64,000 bases of DNA from Alteromonas sp. ALT199 (GTDB lineage: Bacteria > Pseudomonadota > Gammaproteobacteria > Enterobacterales > Alteromonadaceae). The DNA lies in NCBI RefSeq assembly GCF_018619335.1, contig NZ_JAHHDX010000117.1, positions 1-64,000 on the forward strand, read 5' to 3'. Of this stretch, positions 23,755-34,767 are shown in pieces. The notes under the pieces were generated by a model. The model saw only the letters and a list, made by a program, of their open reading frames with translations, was not told where the DNA came from and did not search any database. How positions within the stretch are numbered: the stretch's first letter is position 1; each line of letters starts with the position of its first letter. The position numbers and the translations under genes are program-made.

Positions 23755-25473
23755 ATGAAAAAACGGATAGCTAACGTCGGGTTTATCGCGGTGATAGTGG
23801 CATGTATATCGGTAGTAGCAGCGTGTTCCCAAGCGCCAAATAACACTGTTGATAGTGCTAACAGTAATTCAGTAGGGCTTAGCCAACAAGCTGTCGCTAT
23901 GCCAGATAGCTACAGTGCCGATGCCGCAATGCAGGTACTTCAGGAAGGCGGCAACGCCATTGACGCTGCAATTACGGCTCAGTTTGTTTTGGCCGTAACG
24001 CTGCCAGAGGCGGGCAACGTAGGCGGTGGCGGCTTTATGACAATAAAGTTTGAAGATAGCACCGACTTTCTTGATTACCGCGAAATGGCACCGGAGAGTG
24101 CCCATCGCGACATGTACCTTGATGACAAAGGTAATGTAAAGCCCTATGAATCTTTGTTTGGCGCTAAGGCGTCAGGTATTCCTGGTACCGTTGCAGGTAT
24201 GTGGGCCGCGCACAAAAAATACGGGACCTTAAAGTGGGAGCGCCTTCTCGCCCCTGCTGTAGAGTTAGCCGAGCAGGGTTTCGTGGTGCATGAGAAGCTA
24301 GCAAATAACATTGCACGCTATATTGCACGTACTCAAGAAAAAGACATTAAAAACAATTTCAGTGAGTATTTTGAAGAAGCGAAAGCGGGCACTACTTTTA
24401 AGCAGCCTGAGCTAGCGAAGACTCTTAAAGCTATTCAGCAACAGGGAGAAGACGGCTTTTATAAAGGCGAAATAGCAAAGCACATTATTGATTTTATGCA
24501 GCAAAATGGCGGTCTTATTACCTATGAAGATTTGCTGGCTTACAAAGCCGTGTGGCGTGCGCCTCTTCACTTAAACTGGCAGGGCTACGAGCTAGTTACC
24601 GCCCCTCCTCCAAGTTCGGGTGGCGTTGCTGTGGCACAGTGGATTGGCATGCTAGAAGCTTATGATGTAACCCATGACCTACCCGCACAAAACAGCACTG
24701 AATATATTCACGTTATGTCTGAAATAGGCAAACGTGTGTTTGCCGATCGCGCCCAATACATGGGCGACCCTGACTTTGTCAGTGTTCCGGTAAAAGCGCT
24801 CACAGCCGCTAACTACATTACTGAACGCGCAGCAGAGATTCAGCCCGCCAGCATTTCTGATACGCCAACCGTGAAGCCTGGCTTGAAAGAGAGCGAAGAT
24901 ACAACTCACTTCTCAATAATGGACAGATGGGGTAACGCCGTTGCCAATACCACTACCATAAACCTTACTTTTGGTAGTGGCGTTGTTGTAACTGGCGCCG
25001 GCTTCTTGTTGAACGATGAAATGGACGACTTTAGCGCCAAGCCTGGTGTGCCTAACTTTTTTGGCGCTGTAGGTGGCGAAGCGAATGCGATTGAGCCCTA
25101 CAAGCGTATGTTGTCTTCTATGACACCAACGCTTGTTACTAAAAACGACCAAGTGGTTCTGGTAACAGGCTCTCCGGGCGGAACCACCATTATCTCGTCA
25201 GTTGCACAGTCGCTACTGAACGCCCTGCTTTACGATATGAGTGCAGAAGAAGCCGTGAACTCACCGCGTTTTCATCACCAGTTGCTGCCAAAAGACACCA
25301 TTCGTATGCATGACGGGTTTACTGAGGCTACCGTTAATGAACTGAAAGCCATGGGCTATACCATCGATAACCGTCGTTTTGGTGATGTGCACTTAATTAA
25401 ACGCACTAAGAACGGGGTGGAAGCGGCGTCTGAAAAAAGCGGACGGGGTAAAAGCCTAGTACAACCTTATTAG
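23755..25473 (+). CDS. ggt: Gamma-glutamyltransferase, lipoprotein
   Basis: 572 residues. N-terminal signal with a lipobox (VVAAC, about residue 24). The Ntn-hydrolase core is intact: the autocleavage/nucleophile threonine in DTTHFSIMD (Thr383), the substrate-binding GGEANAIEPYKRMLSSMTPT and LVTGSPGGTTIISS. It cleaves gamma-glutamyl bonds of glutathione and gamma-glutamyl peptides outside the cytoplasm. Membrane anchoring differs from the soluble E. coli enzyme. It lies 77 bases after the NhaC-type gene with a good AAGGAG site (23742-23747 region), likely in one operon. Confidence 0.95.
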   Translation: MKKRIANVGFIAVIVACISVVAACSQAPNNTVDSANSNSVGLSQQAVAMPDSYSADAAMQVLQEGGNAIDAAITAQFVLAVTLPEAGNVGGGGFMTIKFEDSTDFLDYREMAPESAHRDMYLDDKGNVKPYESLFGAKASGIPGTVAGMWAAHKKYGTLKWERLLAPAVELAEQGFVVHEKLANNIARYIARTQEKDIKNNFSEYFEEAKAGTTFKQPELAKTLKAIQQQGEDGFYKGEIAKHIIDFMQQNGGLITYEDLLAYKAVWRAPLHLNWQGYELVTAPPPSSGGVAVAQWIGMLEAYDVTHDLPAQNSTEYIHVMSEIGKRVFADRAQYMGDPDFVSVPVKALTAANYITERAAEIQPASISDTPTVKPGLKESEDTTHFSIMDRWGNAVANTTTINLTFGSGVVVTGAGFLLNDEMDDFSAKPGVPNFFGAVGGEANAIEPYKRMLSSMTPTLVTKNDQVVLVTGSPGGTTIISSVAQSLLNALLYDMSAEEAVNSPRFHHQLLPKDTIRMHDGFTEATVNELKAMGYTIDNRRFGDVHLIKRTKNGVEAASEKSGRGKSLVQPY

Positions 25474-25586
25474 CACAGCCGTACTAGCACAGCATTATTA
25501 GCTTGTAGTCATGAACTTAAATCTATAGGCGAGCCGTATTGGCTCTGCCTTAAGGTTTCGGCATTCAGCAAGGTAAAAACTAGTAA

Positions 25587-26063
25587 CTACAGCAACAGAG
25601 CGGTGTCGATAGGCACATACTTCGACGCCACTTTTTGAATACTTTCAGCCGTTAACGCGGGAACGCCGTACACAGTTACAGTTTTCCCTTTTTCTTTAAG
25701 CGCGTTTACCAAAATATCGAAATCACCATCACCTGACACCAGGATAATTTCATCAACCTGATTGGCGTGTTCTAGCGCATCCACCGTAATACCTACATCC
25801 CAGTCGCCTTTAGCCGACCCGTCGGCGCGCTGAATGAAAGGCTTTAATTTCACCTCAAAACCAATGGCGCGAAGAATGTTTTGAAATTCACGCTGTTTGC
25901 TGTCGCCCCGGTCGATGGCGTATGCAAAAGCATGGGTTATATCTAAGTTGTAGCTAAGTTCACGCCAAAACTGGTTGTAATTAAAGTTACGTTTGTACGC
26001 CTGACGACAGGTGTAATATACGTTTTGTACGTCTACAAGCACTAAAGCTTTTTTCAAAACCAC
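25587..26063 (-). CDS. NYN-domain (LabA/DUF88) protein
   Basis: 158 residues covering a single PIN-like NYN domain: ALVLVDVQNVYYTCRQ at the start (first acidic ligand), KGDWDVGITVDAL, and EIILVSGDGDFDILVNALKEKGKTVTVYG with the Asp-Gly-Asp-Phe metal-binding motif. The conserved acidic residues suggest an active ribonuclease, though no target is known. It is divergent from the PepSY gene that follows, with a short shared promoter region. Confidence 0.9.
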   Translation of the reverse strand: MVLKKALVLVDVQNVYYTCRQAYKRNFNYNQFWRELSYNLDITHAFAYAIDRGDSKQREFQNILRAIGFEVKLKPFIQRADGSAKGDWDVGITVDALEHANQVDEIILVSGDGDFDILVNALKEKGKTVTVYGVPALTAESIQKVASKYVPIDTALLL

Positions 26064-26134
26064 TCTCTTTATCGATTTACTCAGTTAATGTTTTCTGATG
26101 TTATAGCCTTTTGCTAGTAAAACCAAAAAACCTG

Positions 26135-26842
26135 ATGATGAAATTTATGCGCAAAGCGCACAATTACCTGGGCTTAATTTTGTTTGTGCAAATAGGTCTA
26201 TGGTTTTTAAGTGGCTTATTCATGGCCTTGTTACCCATAGATGAAGTAAGAGGTAACCACTTAAAGAACAGTATCACCACTTCCTGGCACAAAGCAGCGT
26301 TCTCCCCTTCAGATATATTAAGTGAGCACAGTAGCTCAGCGTCGCTTTCTCTCACCTATCGCGTTAATACCTCACAATCTTCGCTTGATGCCATCCCTGT
26401 TTATTATGTCGTGGATGGCGATAATAATTATCGCTATAGCGCCATAACAGGTGAACGATTAGACGCCCTGCAGGAAAGTACTGTGCGAAAAGCAGCAACA
26501 GAGCAATATGCAGGTAATGGTGAAATTGTTGCGGCACAGCGGTTAGATGAGCTACCGCAAGAAGTACAAAACTTGTTAGCCCCTTTGTGGCAGGTCAGCT
26601 TTAACGACGAGCTCAATACCCGGTTTTACATCGACCCGAATACTGGCAGCGTCTCGCGCGTGCGTACCGACACCTGGCGGCTATTTGATTTTATGTGGAT
26701 GCTGCACATCATGGATTATAAAAACAGAAGTAACTTTAATACGCCTTGGCTTATTGCTTTCTCTGGCAGTGCCTTTCTATTTACCCTCACAGGCATTGCG
26801 CTGTTATATCAGCACTTTAAACCGAAATGGAAAACTCGCTAG
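26135..26842 (+). CDS. PepSY-domain membrane protein
   Basis: About 235 residues from ATG 26135 (TTG 26111 would add eight). Helix 1 (YLGLILFVQIGLWFLSGLFMAL) and a C-terminal helix (LIAFSGSAFLFTLTGIALLYQH) bracket a periplasmic region with PepSY-like sequence (YRYSAITGERLDAL and TRFYIDPNTGSVSRVRTDTWRLFDFMWMLHIMDY). The HIMDYKNRSNFNTPWL pattern resembles PepSY-TM proteins linked to iron or heme reduction. Exact role unknown. It lies alone between divergent and convergent neighbours. Confidence 0.8.
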   Translation: MMKFMRKAHNYLGLILFVQIGLWFLSGLFMALLPIDEVRGNHLKNSITTSWHKAAFSPSDILSEHSSSASLSLTYRVNTSQSSLDAIPVYYVVDGDNNYRYSAITGERLDALQESTVRKAATEQYAGNGEIVAAQRLDELPQEVQNLLAPLWQVSFNDELNTRFYIDPNTGSVSRVRTDTWRLFDFMWMLHIMDYKNRSNFNTPWLIAFSGSAFLFTLTGIALLYQHFKPKWKTR

Positions 26843-26878
26843 CCCAAGGCCTGTAGTTCTTTGATGTACAGACCCTAA

Positions 26879-27298
26879 CTATTGCTTGGCAAACAACTGG
26901 TTGATTTCTGCAAACGCTTTAAATTCTAACGCGTTACCAAAAGGGTCTTTGAAAAACATAGTGGCTTGTTCACCGGGCTTTCCCTTAAAGCGAATGTAAG
27001 GTTCGATAACAAACTCGATTCTTGAAGCCTCTAGCTTACTTGCCAGCGCTTGCCAATCGCTCATAGTTAACACAACGCCAAAGTGCGGTACAGGCACGGC
27101 ATGATCATCTACCCCGTTATAGGCAGGCGGCGACGGCATGGCCTCTACACAGTGTGTGACCAATTGATGACCGAAGAAATCCCAGTCAATCCACTGAGTA
27201 TCACTGCGCCCTTTTTCACACCCCAATAGTTCGCCGTAGAAGGCTTCTGCATCAGTTAAATTAGTGACCGGTATGGCAAGGTGAAAAGGCTGAACCAT
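26879..27298 (-). CDS. VOC (glyoxalase/bleomycin-resistance fold) protein
   Basis: 139 residues from ATG 27298, which has AGGAG five bases upstream. Pattern: [28 protein letters not shown], a central [10 protein letters not shown], and [14 protein letters not shown] at the end, with His, His and Glu in the metal-ligand positions expected of glyoxalase-type VOC enzymes. It is close to the plant/bacterial YurT-like dioxygenase-fold group. It follows the aldehyde dehydrogenase gene by 11 bases in the same direction, so the two are probably co-transcribed and may share an aldehyde-handling role. Confidence 0.85.
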   Translation of the reverse strand: MVQPFHLAIPVTNLTDAEAFYGELLGCEKGRSDTQWIDWDFFGHQLVTHCVEAMPSPPAYNGVDDHAVPVPHFGVVLTMSDWQALASKLEASRIEFVIEPYIRFKGKPGEQATMFFKDPFGNALEFKAFAEINQLFAKQ

Positions 27299-27309
27299 GA
27301 ACACTCCTG

Positions 27310-28716
27310 TTATAAGAACTTGTTAAGTAACGATAGCTTCAATTTTGAAAACGGCGCGTAGCGAAAGAACACGTCTAATGCAAAAGAACGCTTCATCACC
27401 GTTCTAATATGACTAAATGTATCAAAACCTGCTTGCCCATGGTAGCTACCCATACCGCTATTTCCCACGCCACCAAACGGCAATTCAGGATTGGTCATAA
27501 ACAGCATAGTGTCGTTAGTACAAGCGCTACCTGAACTGGTTTTACTGATAATGTTATCAAGCACGTCATCTTTATCGCTAAATGCGTAAAGGGCGAGAGG
27601 TTTTGGTCTGCTATTAACAAGCTTGATGCCAGCGTCCATGTTGTCGACAGTGATAATAGGCAGTATTGGACCAAAGATTTCTTCTTTCATCAGCGGGCTA
27701 TCTAACGAAGGCTCTAGTACAAGGGTAGGTACCATTGCTGGTCGGGACTCATCCAGTTCGCCGCCATACACCACATTGACATTTTCGAGGTAACTTTCAA
27801 GACGCTTTAAGTGGCGATGATTGACTATATTGCCGTAGTCTCGTGAAGATAAAGGGGCTTTGCCGTATTGTTTTTTAAGCTCTTTTTTAACAGCTTCAAT
27901 AAGTTTTTGCTCAAAGCCCTTTTCTACAATGACATAGTCAGGCGCAATACAGGTTTGCCCAGCATTCATCCATTTGCCCCATACTAGACGGCGCGCGGTT
28001 ACTGTTAGGTTTGTATTCTTATCAACAAAGCAGGGGCTCTTGCCGCCAAGCTCCAAAGTTACTGGTGTTAAGTGCTTTGCCGCTGCACTCATAACAACTT
28101 TACCTACCACTTCCCCGCCAGTGTAGAAAATGTGGTCCCACTTGCAGGCAAGTAACGCTGTGGCTTCGTCTTTACCGCCTTCTACTACGGCCACGCATGA
28201 ATTATCCATATATTGGGGGATAAGCTTAGCCACCAGCGAAGAGGTTTCTTCAGCCAGTTCAGAGGGTTTCAATACCGCACAGTTGCCCGCAGCTATAGCG
28301 GCGATATAAGGGGCAAGCAATAACTGGAGCGGATAATTCCACGCTCCTATAACAAGCACAGTGCCAAGTGGCTCAGGCTTGCGAAAGCTTTTCCCTGGCC
28401 ATGCCACCATAGGCGTCGACACTTTGCGCGGTTTTACCCATTTATCCAAATGCTTTAGCGTATGCTTGATATCAGAAAGCAAGAACCCTTGTTCGGCCAC
28501 CATGGCTTCGGTCTTACATTTGCCCAAGTCATTTTTAAGGGCCTGTAAAATGTCGTGCTGATTATCTTTAAGCAACGTTTCTAACGCCTTTAACTGGTTT
28601 TTGCGCCATTCCAGGGACTGGGTTTTCCCAGTATCGAAACTGTCATTAAGTTTGTGAACAACGTCAACGAAACACACACCGGTTTCCACTGCGTGAAGAG
28701 AAGGTCTATTTGGCAT
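27310..28716 (-). CDS. Aldehyde dehydrogenase (coniferyl-aldehyde dehydrogenase type)
   Basis: 468 residues. The ALDH signatures are all present: [41 protein letters not shown] with the general-base Glu, [12 protein letters not shown] with the catalytic Cys, and the C-terminal [15 protein letters not shown]. The short, membrane-associated-like C-terminus ([19 protein letters not shown]) and sequence style fit the class 3/CalB-like group that oxidises long-chain or aromatic aldehydes with NAD(P)+. Substrate is inferred only from the family. First gene of a two-gene unit with the VOC gene. Confidence 0.93.
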   Translation of the reverse strand: MPNRPSLHAVETGVCFVDVVHKLNDSFDTGKTQSLEWRKNQLKALETLLKDNQHDILQALKNDLGKCKTEAMVAEQGFLLSDIKHTLKHLDKWVKPRKVSTPMVAWPGKSFRKPEPLGTVLVIGAWNYPLQLLLAPYIAAIAAGNCAVLKPSELAEETSSLVAKLIPQYMDNSCVAVVEGGKDEATALLACKWDHIFYTGGEVVGKVVMSAAAKHLTPVTLELGGKSPCFVDKNTNLTVTARRLVWGKWMNAGQTCIAPDYVIVEKGFEQKLIEAVKKELKKQYGKAPLSSRDYGNIVNHRHLKRLESYLENVNVVYGGELDESRPAMVPTLVLEPSLDSPLMKEEIFGPILPIITVDNMDAGIKLVNSRPKPLALYAFSDKDDVLDNIISKTSSGSACTNDTMLFMTNPELPFGGVGNSGMGSYHGQAGFDTFSHIRTVMKRSFALDVFFRYAPFSKLKLSLLNKFL

Positions 28717-29030
28717 AAGAAGGCTCCGAAAGCATAACTCCCGCTACAACAATTTTATGGCTCACCTTAAGATTGTTGACGGCTAAAGCAGCGCGATAAT
28801 TAACTGATACTATCTTATATTAATAGAGATGTTCGAAGACAACGCAACTAAATTGTTAATTAATGTTTAATGCGACTACATATTGGAGGCTAAAAGTAGA
28901 TTTTATATGCGTGAAATGCAGGTACTAAAAAATGAGGTGTGATAGAGGAAAATTAAAAATAGATAAAGTTTGTCAGCAACAAAAAAGCCCAGTAAACACT
29001 GGGCTTTTAAACGTATTTAATGCGGCGCTA
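28717..29030. other. Intergenic region upstream of the aldehyde dehydrogenase gene
   Basis: This 314-bp AT-rich gap holds the promoter side of the aldehyde dehydrogenase gene and the purA terminator (28983-29008). I see no gene in it. Confidence 0.5.
28983..29008 (-). terminator. Terminator after purA
   Basis: A perfect 11-bp stem AAAAGCCCAGT with ACTGGGCTTTT, four-base loop. On the minus strand it is followed by a run of T. It lies 22 bases after the purA stop. Confidence 0.9.
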
Positions 29031-30822
<1,792 letters not shown>

Positions 30823-31005
30823 TTAACTAAAGTAAAACAGCAGCAGCGCACCTATTATTACAAGGGTTCCGCCGACTTGGCGCAATTGATTGCTGGGCTG
30901 CTGGCTAATCTGCATTAGGTAATTGCGCCATTTATTAGGAAATAGCAACGGCCCTATTCCCTCAATAATAAGTACCAGAGCTAAAGCGGGTAATAGCCAC
31001 TCCAT
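30823..31005 (-). CDS. DUF2065 (YjeT family) small membrane protein
   Basis: 60 residues with two membrane helices (WLLPALALVLIIEGIGPLLFP and LRQVGGTLVIIGALLLFYFS) joined by a short NKWRNYLMQISQQPSNQ loop. This matches YjeT/DUF2065, a small inner membrane protein of unknown function usually found between hflC and purA. Here it keeps the position upstream of purA although hflKC are missing, and a class-V aminotransferase gene lies 55 bases upstream. Confidence 0.9.
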   Translation of the reverse strand: MEWLLPALALVLIIEGIGPLLFPNKWRNYLMQISQQPSNQLRQVGGTLVIIGALLLFYFS

Positions 31006-31060
31006 AAAACTATCCTTTAATAAATATGACGTTAATACTTACGCTGTCTTCACGCAGCAA

Positions 31061-32239
31061 TTACACTTTCTGGGTCAGCGCAGACAAATCAACGTAGTCG
31101 GGGGTGTGGTACAGACCAAAGCCAAACCGTAAGCAGCTACCTCTAAAATCAGTAAGAATATGGTGTTTTTTAAGTTCTGAAGCTAGTGCCTTTGTCACAT
31201 CGGCATTATCTAATTCAAAGGTAAGGAAGTGCCCTCGATTCGCCTCATTACTTACGGCTAAATGTTTTTCGTTTAGCAAGTGATGATTACAGGCAGCAAG
31301 CTTTTTTAAAAATGTGCGCTGCATGCTCATTACATAGTCATTGACTGCCGCTACATCAATACTATTTTCTTCAAACATGCGAAGCACGGCTCTTAACCTG
31401 TAGAGCGCCGTAAAGTCCATAGTCGCCCCGGCAAAGCGCATTCCATCTAAACTATATTGCACGCTATCTTTACCTACCCCTTTGCGTGGCTTATCTAGCT
31501 CGCCAAACTCGGCAAACCAGCCCGTGTACGATGGTCTTAGCTCGCAGCCTACCGGAACGTGCGCAAAGCACGCGCCCTCTCCCGCTTGTGCATACTTATA
31601 ACTACCGGCAAGATAAAAGGCACGATGGGCAATCTCCGCTATGTCGGTAGGCTTTGCCATAAATCCATGGTAGCCATCAACCACAATAAGGGTATTGTCG
31701 TTAGTTACGCTATTTACGATATCGGCAACATTGTTCACCACGTATCCGGAATTAAAGAATACCTGACTAAAGAAAACTAGCTTAGGATCATGCTTGGCAA
31801 TAGCGGCCTTAAAACGCGAAGCAAATGTATTATGGGGCTTGGTAGGTACGGTTATAAGTTCTATCGCCCCCAGTTCTTCTAGTCTGCTCGCTTGGCGCTG
31901 AAAACTGTGAAACTCGCTATCTGTCGATACCACTTTATAAGGTGCAGCGCTGTCGATACAGCTCATAATACGATAAAGCAACTCATGAGTATTTGGCGCA
32001 AAAACGATTTGCTGTGGCGCGCCAGTATTCAGTATTTTGCTAATTCGCTGCTGCAGTTCTGGCACTAAAGTTTGAAAAAAATATCCCCACTTTTCGTCTA
32101 CGTATTTAGCGCTATCATCCCAGTAGTTGAGCATTGCTTCGCGTGTGCAGTCTGGCCAAAAATAATGACTGTGACACGCATAATGCTGTTTACCTTTATT
32201 CGCGTTGAGAAAGCCCGTATAAAACTGCTGATATGCCAT
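31061..32239 (-). CDS. Kynureninase-like / class-V aminotransferase-fold PLP protein
   Basis: 392 residues with fold type I features: VVDGYHGFMAKPTDI supplies the Asp that pairs with the PLP ring nitrogen, and FYLAGSYKYAQAGEGACF carries the Schiff-base lysine. GSYKY-x-x-AGEG is typical of the selenocysteine lyase/kynureninase-like group. The substrate is not evident: it is not clearly kynureninase, cysteine desulfurase or phosphoserine aminotransferase. It is in the same direction as DUF2065 and purA. No pathway genes lie nearby. Confidence 0.8.
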   Translation of the reverse strand: MAYQQFYTGFLNANKGKQHYACHSHYFWPDCTREAMLNYWDDSAKYVDEKWGYFFQTLVPELQQRISKILNTGAPQQIVFAPNTHELLYRIMSCIDSAAPYKVVSTDSEFHSFQRQASRLEELGAIELITVPTKPHNTFASRFKAAIAKHDPKLVFFSQVFFNSGYVVNNVADIVNSVTNDNTLIVVDGYHGFMAKPTDIAEIAHRAFYLAGSYKYAQAGEGACFAHVPVGCELRPSYTGWFAEFGELDKPRKGVGKDSVQYSLDGMRFAGATMDFTALYRLRAVLRMFEENSIDVAAVNDYVMSMQRTFLKKLAACNHHLLNEKHLAVSNEANRGHFLTFELDNADVTKALASELKKHHILTDFRGSCLRFGFGLYHTPDYVDLSALTQKV

Positions 32240-32502
32240 GCTTTATTGCCTAATATAAAAACCGCTTAAACCCTATCAAACTTCAGCGTATTTCGCATGA
32301 ATCTGCGCCTACGGCAAAACATTTATTTACAAATTAGGTGTAAATAGTTTTGCCCAAATCGTCGCGCTTAATGATACTTCTTATATACAAACGCCCACTG
32401 CAAAATTGAAGAACTCTGCTATAACCTATAAAGAGGCGTTGCTTTTGTTAGTCGAATTGCAAGCTCCATCTGTTCCATGCAGACACACATTAAAGGTATT
32501 TT

Positions 32503-32927
32503 ATGCGTTTCCCTAAATACGGAAATTATTCATTGGATGTCTCAGGTAACGTACTTGAGGTATTTGCTACTGGAGCGTGGAACCTAAAAACGACGGAATT
32601 TCTTATCGAAGAAATGAACGAGCTTATTGCTAGGTTTGAAGGTAAGCCCTGGGCAGCGTTAATGGACGGCCGGCGCTGGGTGTTATCTACGCCTGAATGC
32701 CAAACCCGTCTAGCTGAAGCAATCAAGGTGAACATTTCTCGAGGACTAACGTGTTCAGCTATGTTTTAGATAGCGGGATGGTTAAGCGTGCTCAGTTAGA
32801 GCGAACCCACCCGTCTAACGAAAAGGGCTTTGATAGTAAACACTATAAACGTGAATATTTTATGCATTACTTTGAAGCGCTAAACTGGCTGCATAAAGAA
32901 GGTTTTTCCCCTATTACAGGGGAATAA
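32503..32927 (+). pseudogene. Frameshifted gene of unknown function
   Basis: The first frame (32503-32769, 88 residues) ends in ISRGLTCSAMF and a stop. From GTG 32751 a second frame reads VFSYVLDSGMVKRAQLERTHP and continues 58 codons to TAA at 32925-32927. Joined by a one-base shift near 32748-32751, the two give a smooth protein of about 140 residues (GLTVFSYVLDSGM). The second part has normal codon use and a plausible C-terminus (NWLHKEGFSPITGE). No slippery heptamer is visible, so I favour a one-base deletion or a sequencing error over programmed frameshifting. The N-terminal part looks like a small cytosolic STAS-like or SpoIIAA-like domain, with low certainty. Confidence 0.7.
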
Positions 32928-32991
32928 CATTTTTTCAAAGCCTAAAAGAAGTTAACGTAAATGCTTATCTTACGTTTGTTTTTAGCGGCAA

Positions 32992-33861
32992 CTAATATAA
33001 CAAGCTGTACATTTTTCGACGAAACTCAGATTTGAGCGGGTCGCCATCTGCTAAAGCGTTCATCATATCCATCATTAACTTTCTGGCATCGCCAAAGCCA
33101 AGCTCTTTCTTTAACACACTATAAAGAAGCTCTAGTGCATCTTGTGCTTTGTTTGCTTGCTGCAACTGTACCGCTAAGTCCACTTTAAGCTGCAAGTCAT
33201 CAGGGTTCGCCTCAACTGCCGCTTGAAGCTGGCGAATTTCAGGCGTATCGGCCGCTTGTTCTGCTAGTTCAATTTTCCCCGCTAAACTCTTATAACGAGA
33301 GTCCTGATCAACCAGCTTTATTTCTTCCAGTAACGCTTTCGCTGCATCGATTGAGCCGGTCTCAACGTAGCAATCAATTAGCATGTACTTAGCGTTAACA
33401 TTGTCAGGGTTAAGCGCTAGGGCTTCTTTCGCCGCTGGCAGTGCCTCTGCATATTCACCCTGCTGAATCGCTTTACCTGCTGTGGCAAGTAAATCGTCTT
33501 CTGGGTTAGGTAAATATTTAGCAAGCATTTCTCTAATTTGCTTCTCTGGCTGTACACCTGCAAAACCATCAACAGGCTGACCGTTTTGTACAACCATAAC
33601 TGTTGGCAAACTTCTAATGCCAAACTGCGCAGCCACTTCCTGCTGGGCTTCGCAATCTACTTTGGCCAAAATCAGATGCTGACTGTATTCACCCGCCAGT
33701 TTCTCTAAAATAGGCATTAGGTCTTTACAGGGTTCGCACCAATCAGCCCAAAAATCGATAAGCACCAATTTTTCTTGTGATGCTTCTACAATGATTTGCT
33801 GAAAGTTTTCTACCGTAATGTCTACGATGGTTGCTTGGCTATTTGCAACGAGATTTTCCAT
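32992..33861 (-). CDS. cnoX: CnoX-type thioredoxin/TPR chaperedoxin
   Basis: 289 residues. Residues 12-117 are a thioredoxin domain with WADWCEPCKDLMPILEKLAGEY, cis-Pro in RSLPTVMVVQNG. The rest is TPR-like helices (EYAEALPAAKEALALNPDNVNAKYMLIDCYVETG and following) ending in a conserved LGDARK... DGDPLKSEFRRKMYSLLY-type tail. This is the layout of E. coli CnoX (YbbN), which protects proteins from oxidative over-crosslinking and hands them to GroEL/DnaK. In E. coli the CxxC is degenerate (SxxC); here both cysteines are kept (CEPC), so it could be redox active. Confidence 0.9.
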   Translation of the reverse strand: MENLVANSQATIVDITVENFQQIIVEASQEKLVLIDFWADWCEPCKDLMPILEKLAGEYSQHLILAKVDCEAQQEVAAQFGIRSLPTVMVVQNGQPVDGFAGVQPEKQIREMLAKYLPNPEDDLLATAGKAIQQGEYAEALPAAKEALALNPDNVNAKYMLIDCYVETGSIDAAKALLEEIKLVDQDSRYKSLAGKIELAEQAADTPEIRQLQAAVEANPDDLQLKVDLAVQLQQANKAQDALELLYSVLKKELGFGDARKLMMDMMNALADGDPLKSEFRRKMYSLLY

Positions 33862-34162
33862 AACGCAGGCCTTTAATTTCTTGTATTGAGAGGAATATGG
33901 GGCAGACGACCTAAAATTACAAGGCTAAGAGCAGTTATCTTTACCCTTGAGAAGAAGGCTTTAAGCACAGGTCCTAGTTGATGTTTTGCTAAGCAAAGCA
34001 ATTTCGCAGGTTTGAGCTCGTTGTAAAAGCATCTTGCCCGCCTCGACTGATCAATCAGAATTTGTCGTTTACACGACAATCTAAGCCCACACAAAATGTT
34101 AATGTAGTGTAAACTTACACTGCAAAGCCACTCTACTACTAGATTCCGGCCGAGAGGGTTTT
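33862..34162. promoter_or_regulatory. Divergent region with a 16-bp operator-like palindrome
   Basis: The 301-bp gap lies between cnoX (minus) and the DUF962 gene (plus). AGTGTAA and TTACACT form an inverted repeat with a two-base centre at 34106-34121, 41 bases before the DUF962 start. It looks like a dimeric repressor site. No gene is evident. Confidence 0.45.
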
Positions 34163-34496
34163 ATGACTACACAAACTAGCACTGACACACATTTTTCTTC
34201 ATTCAAAGAGTTTTACCCGTTTTATTTAAATGAACACAAAGATGTGTACATGCCGCACACTTCATTTTATTGGCTCTTGGCTTGTACTTGGGGTTATCGC
34301 GCTAGCGATATTTTTGGCTAGCTGGTCACTACTGTGGCTTATTCCGTTAGTAGGTTATGGCTTTGCTTGGGTAGGACATTTCTTTTTTGAAAATAACCGC
34401 CCTGCTACATTTAAACACCCGCTTTACAGCTTGATGGGCGATTGGGTTATGTTTAAAGATATTCTTGTGGGCAAAATTAGCCTCAAGGGTGAATAA
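34163..34496 (+). pseudogene. DUF962 (Mpo1-like) membrane protein gene with a frameshift
   Basis: ATG 34163 opens a frame with FSSFKEFYPFYLNEHKD, the normal N-terminus of DUF962 proteins, but it runs into a stop at about 34319. The rest of the family sequence (CRTLHFIGSWLVLGVIALAIF and VGYGFAWVGHFFFENNRPATFKHPL) is in the +1 frame and ends at 34496. The break is near 34244-34250; removal of one base there joins EHKDV to TCRTLHF as in homologues. Mpo1-type proteins act in fatty-acid alpha-oxidation or are small ER/inner membrane proteins of two helices. The cause may be a true mutation or a sequencing error. Confidence 0.8.
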
Positions 34497-34767
34497 AGCT
34501 AATAAGGGTTAAACGATGGTAAGCTCCAAATTAGTGCCGATAACCCTTGTTGCTACCACCTTAAGTTGATGTGTGCTGCGATATGTGTTTTTAACGGACA
34601 ATCCTGCCTCTTCACCGCACACGCTTTACATATAAGAAACGAAAGCGATATGGTTGGAAACAACGTTCGCAGCTTACTACATTTGCGTTAGGATTTACGC
34701 TACACGCATGACAGCGAACATTTTACCTATCGCGCTTAGCGCAAAAACAATAACAAAAGGAACAAAC

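Noticed and set aside
33873-34094. 73-codon minus-strand ORF upstream of cnoX
   Set aside because: No family likeness, no signal or ribosome binding site; sits in the divergent promoter region.
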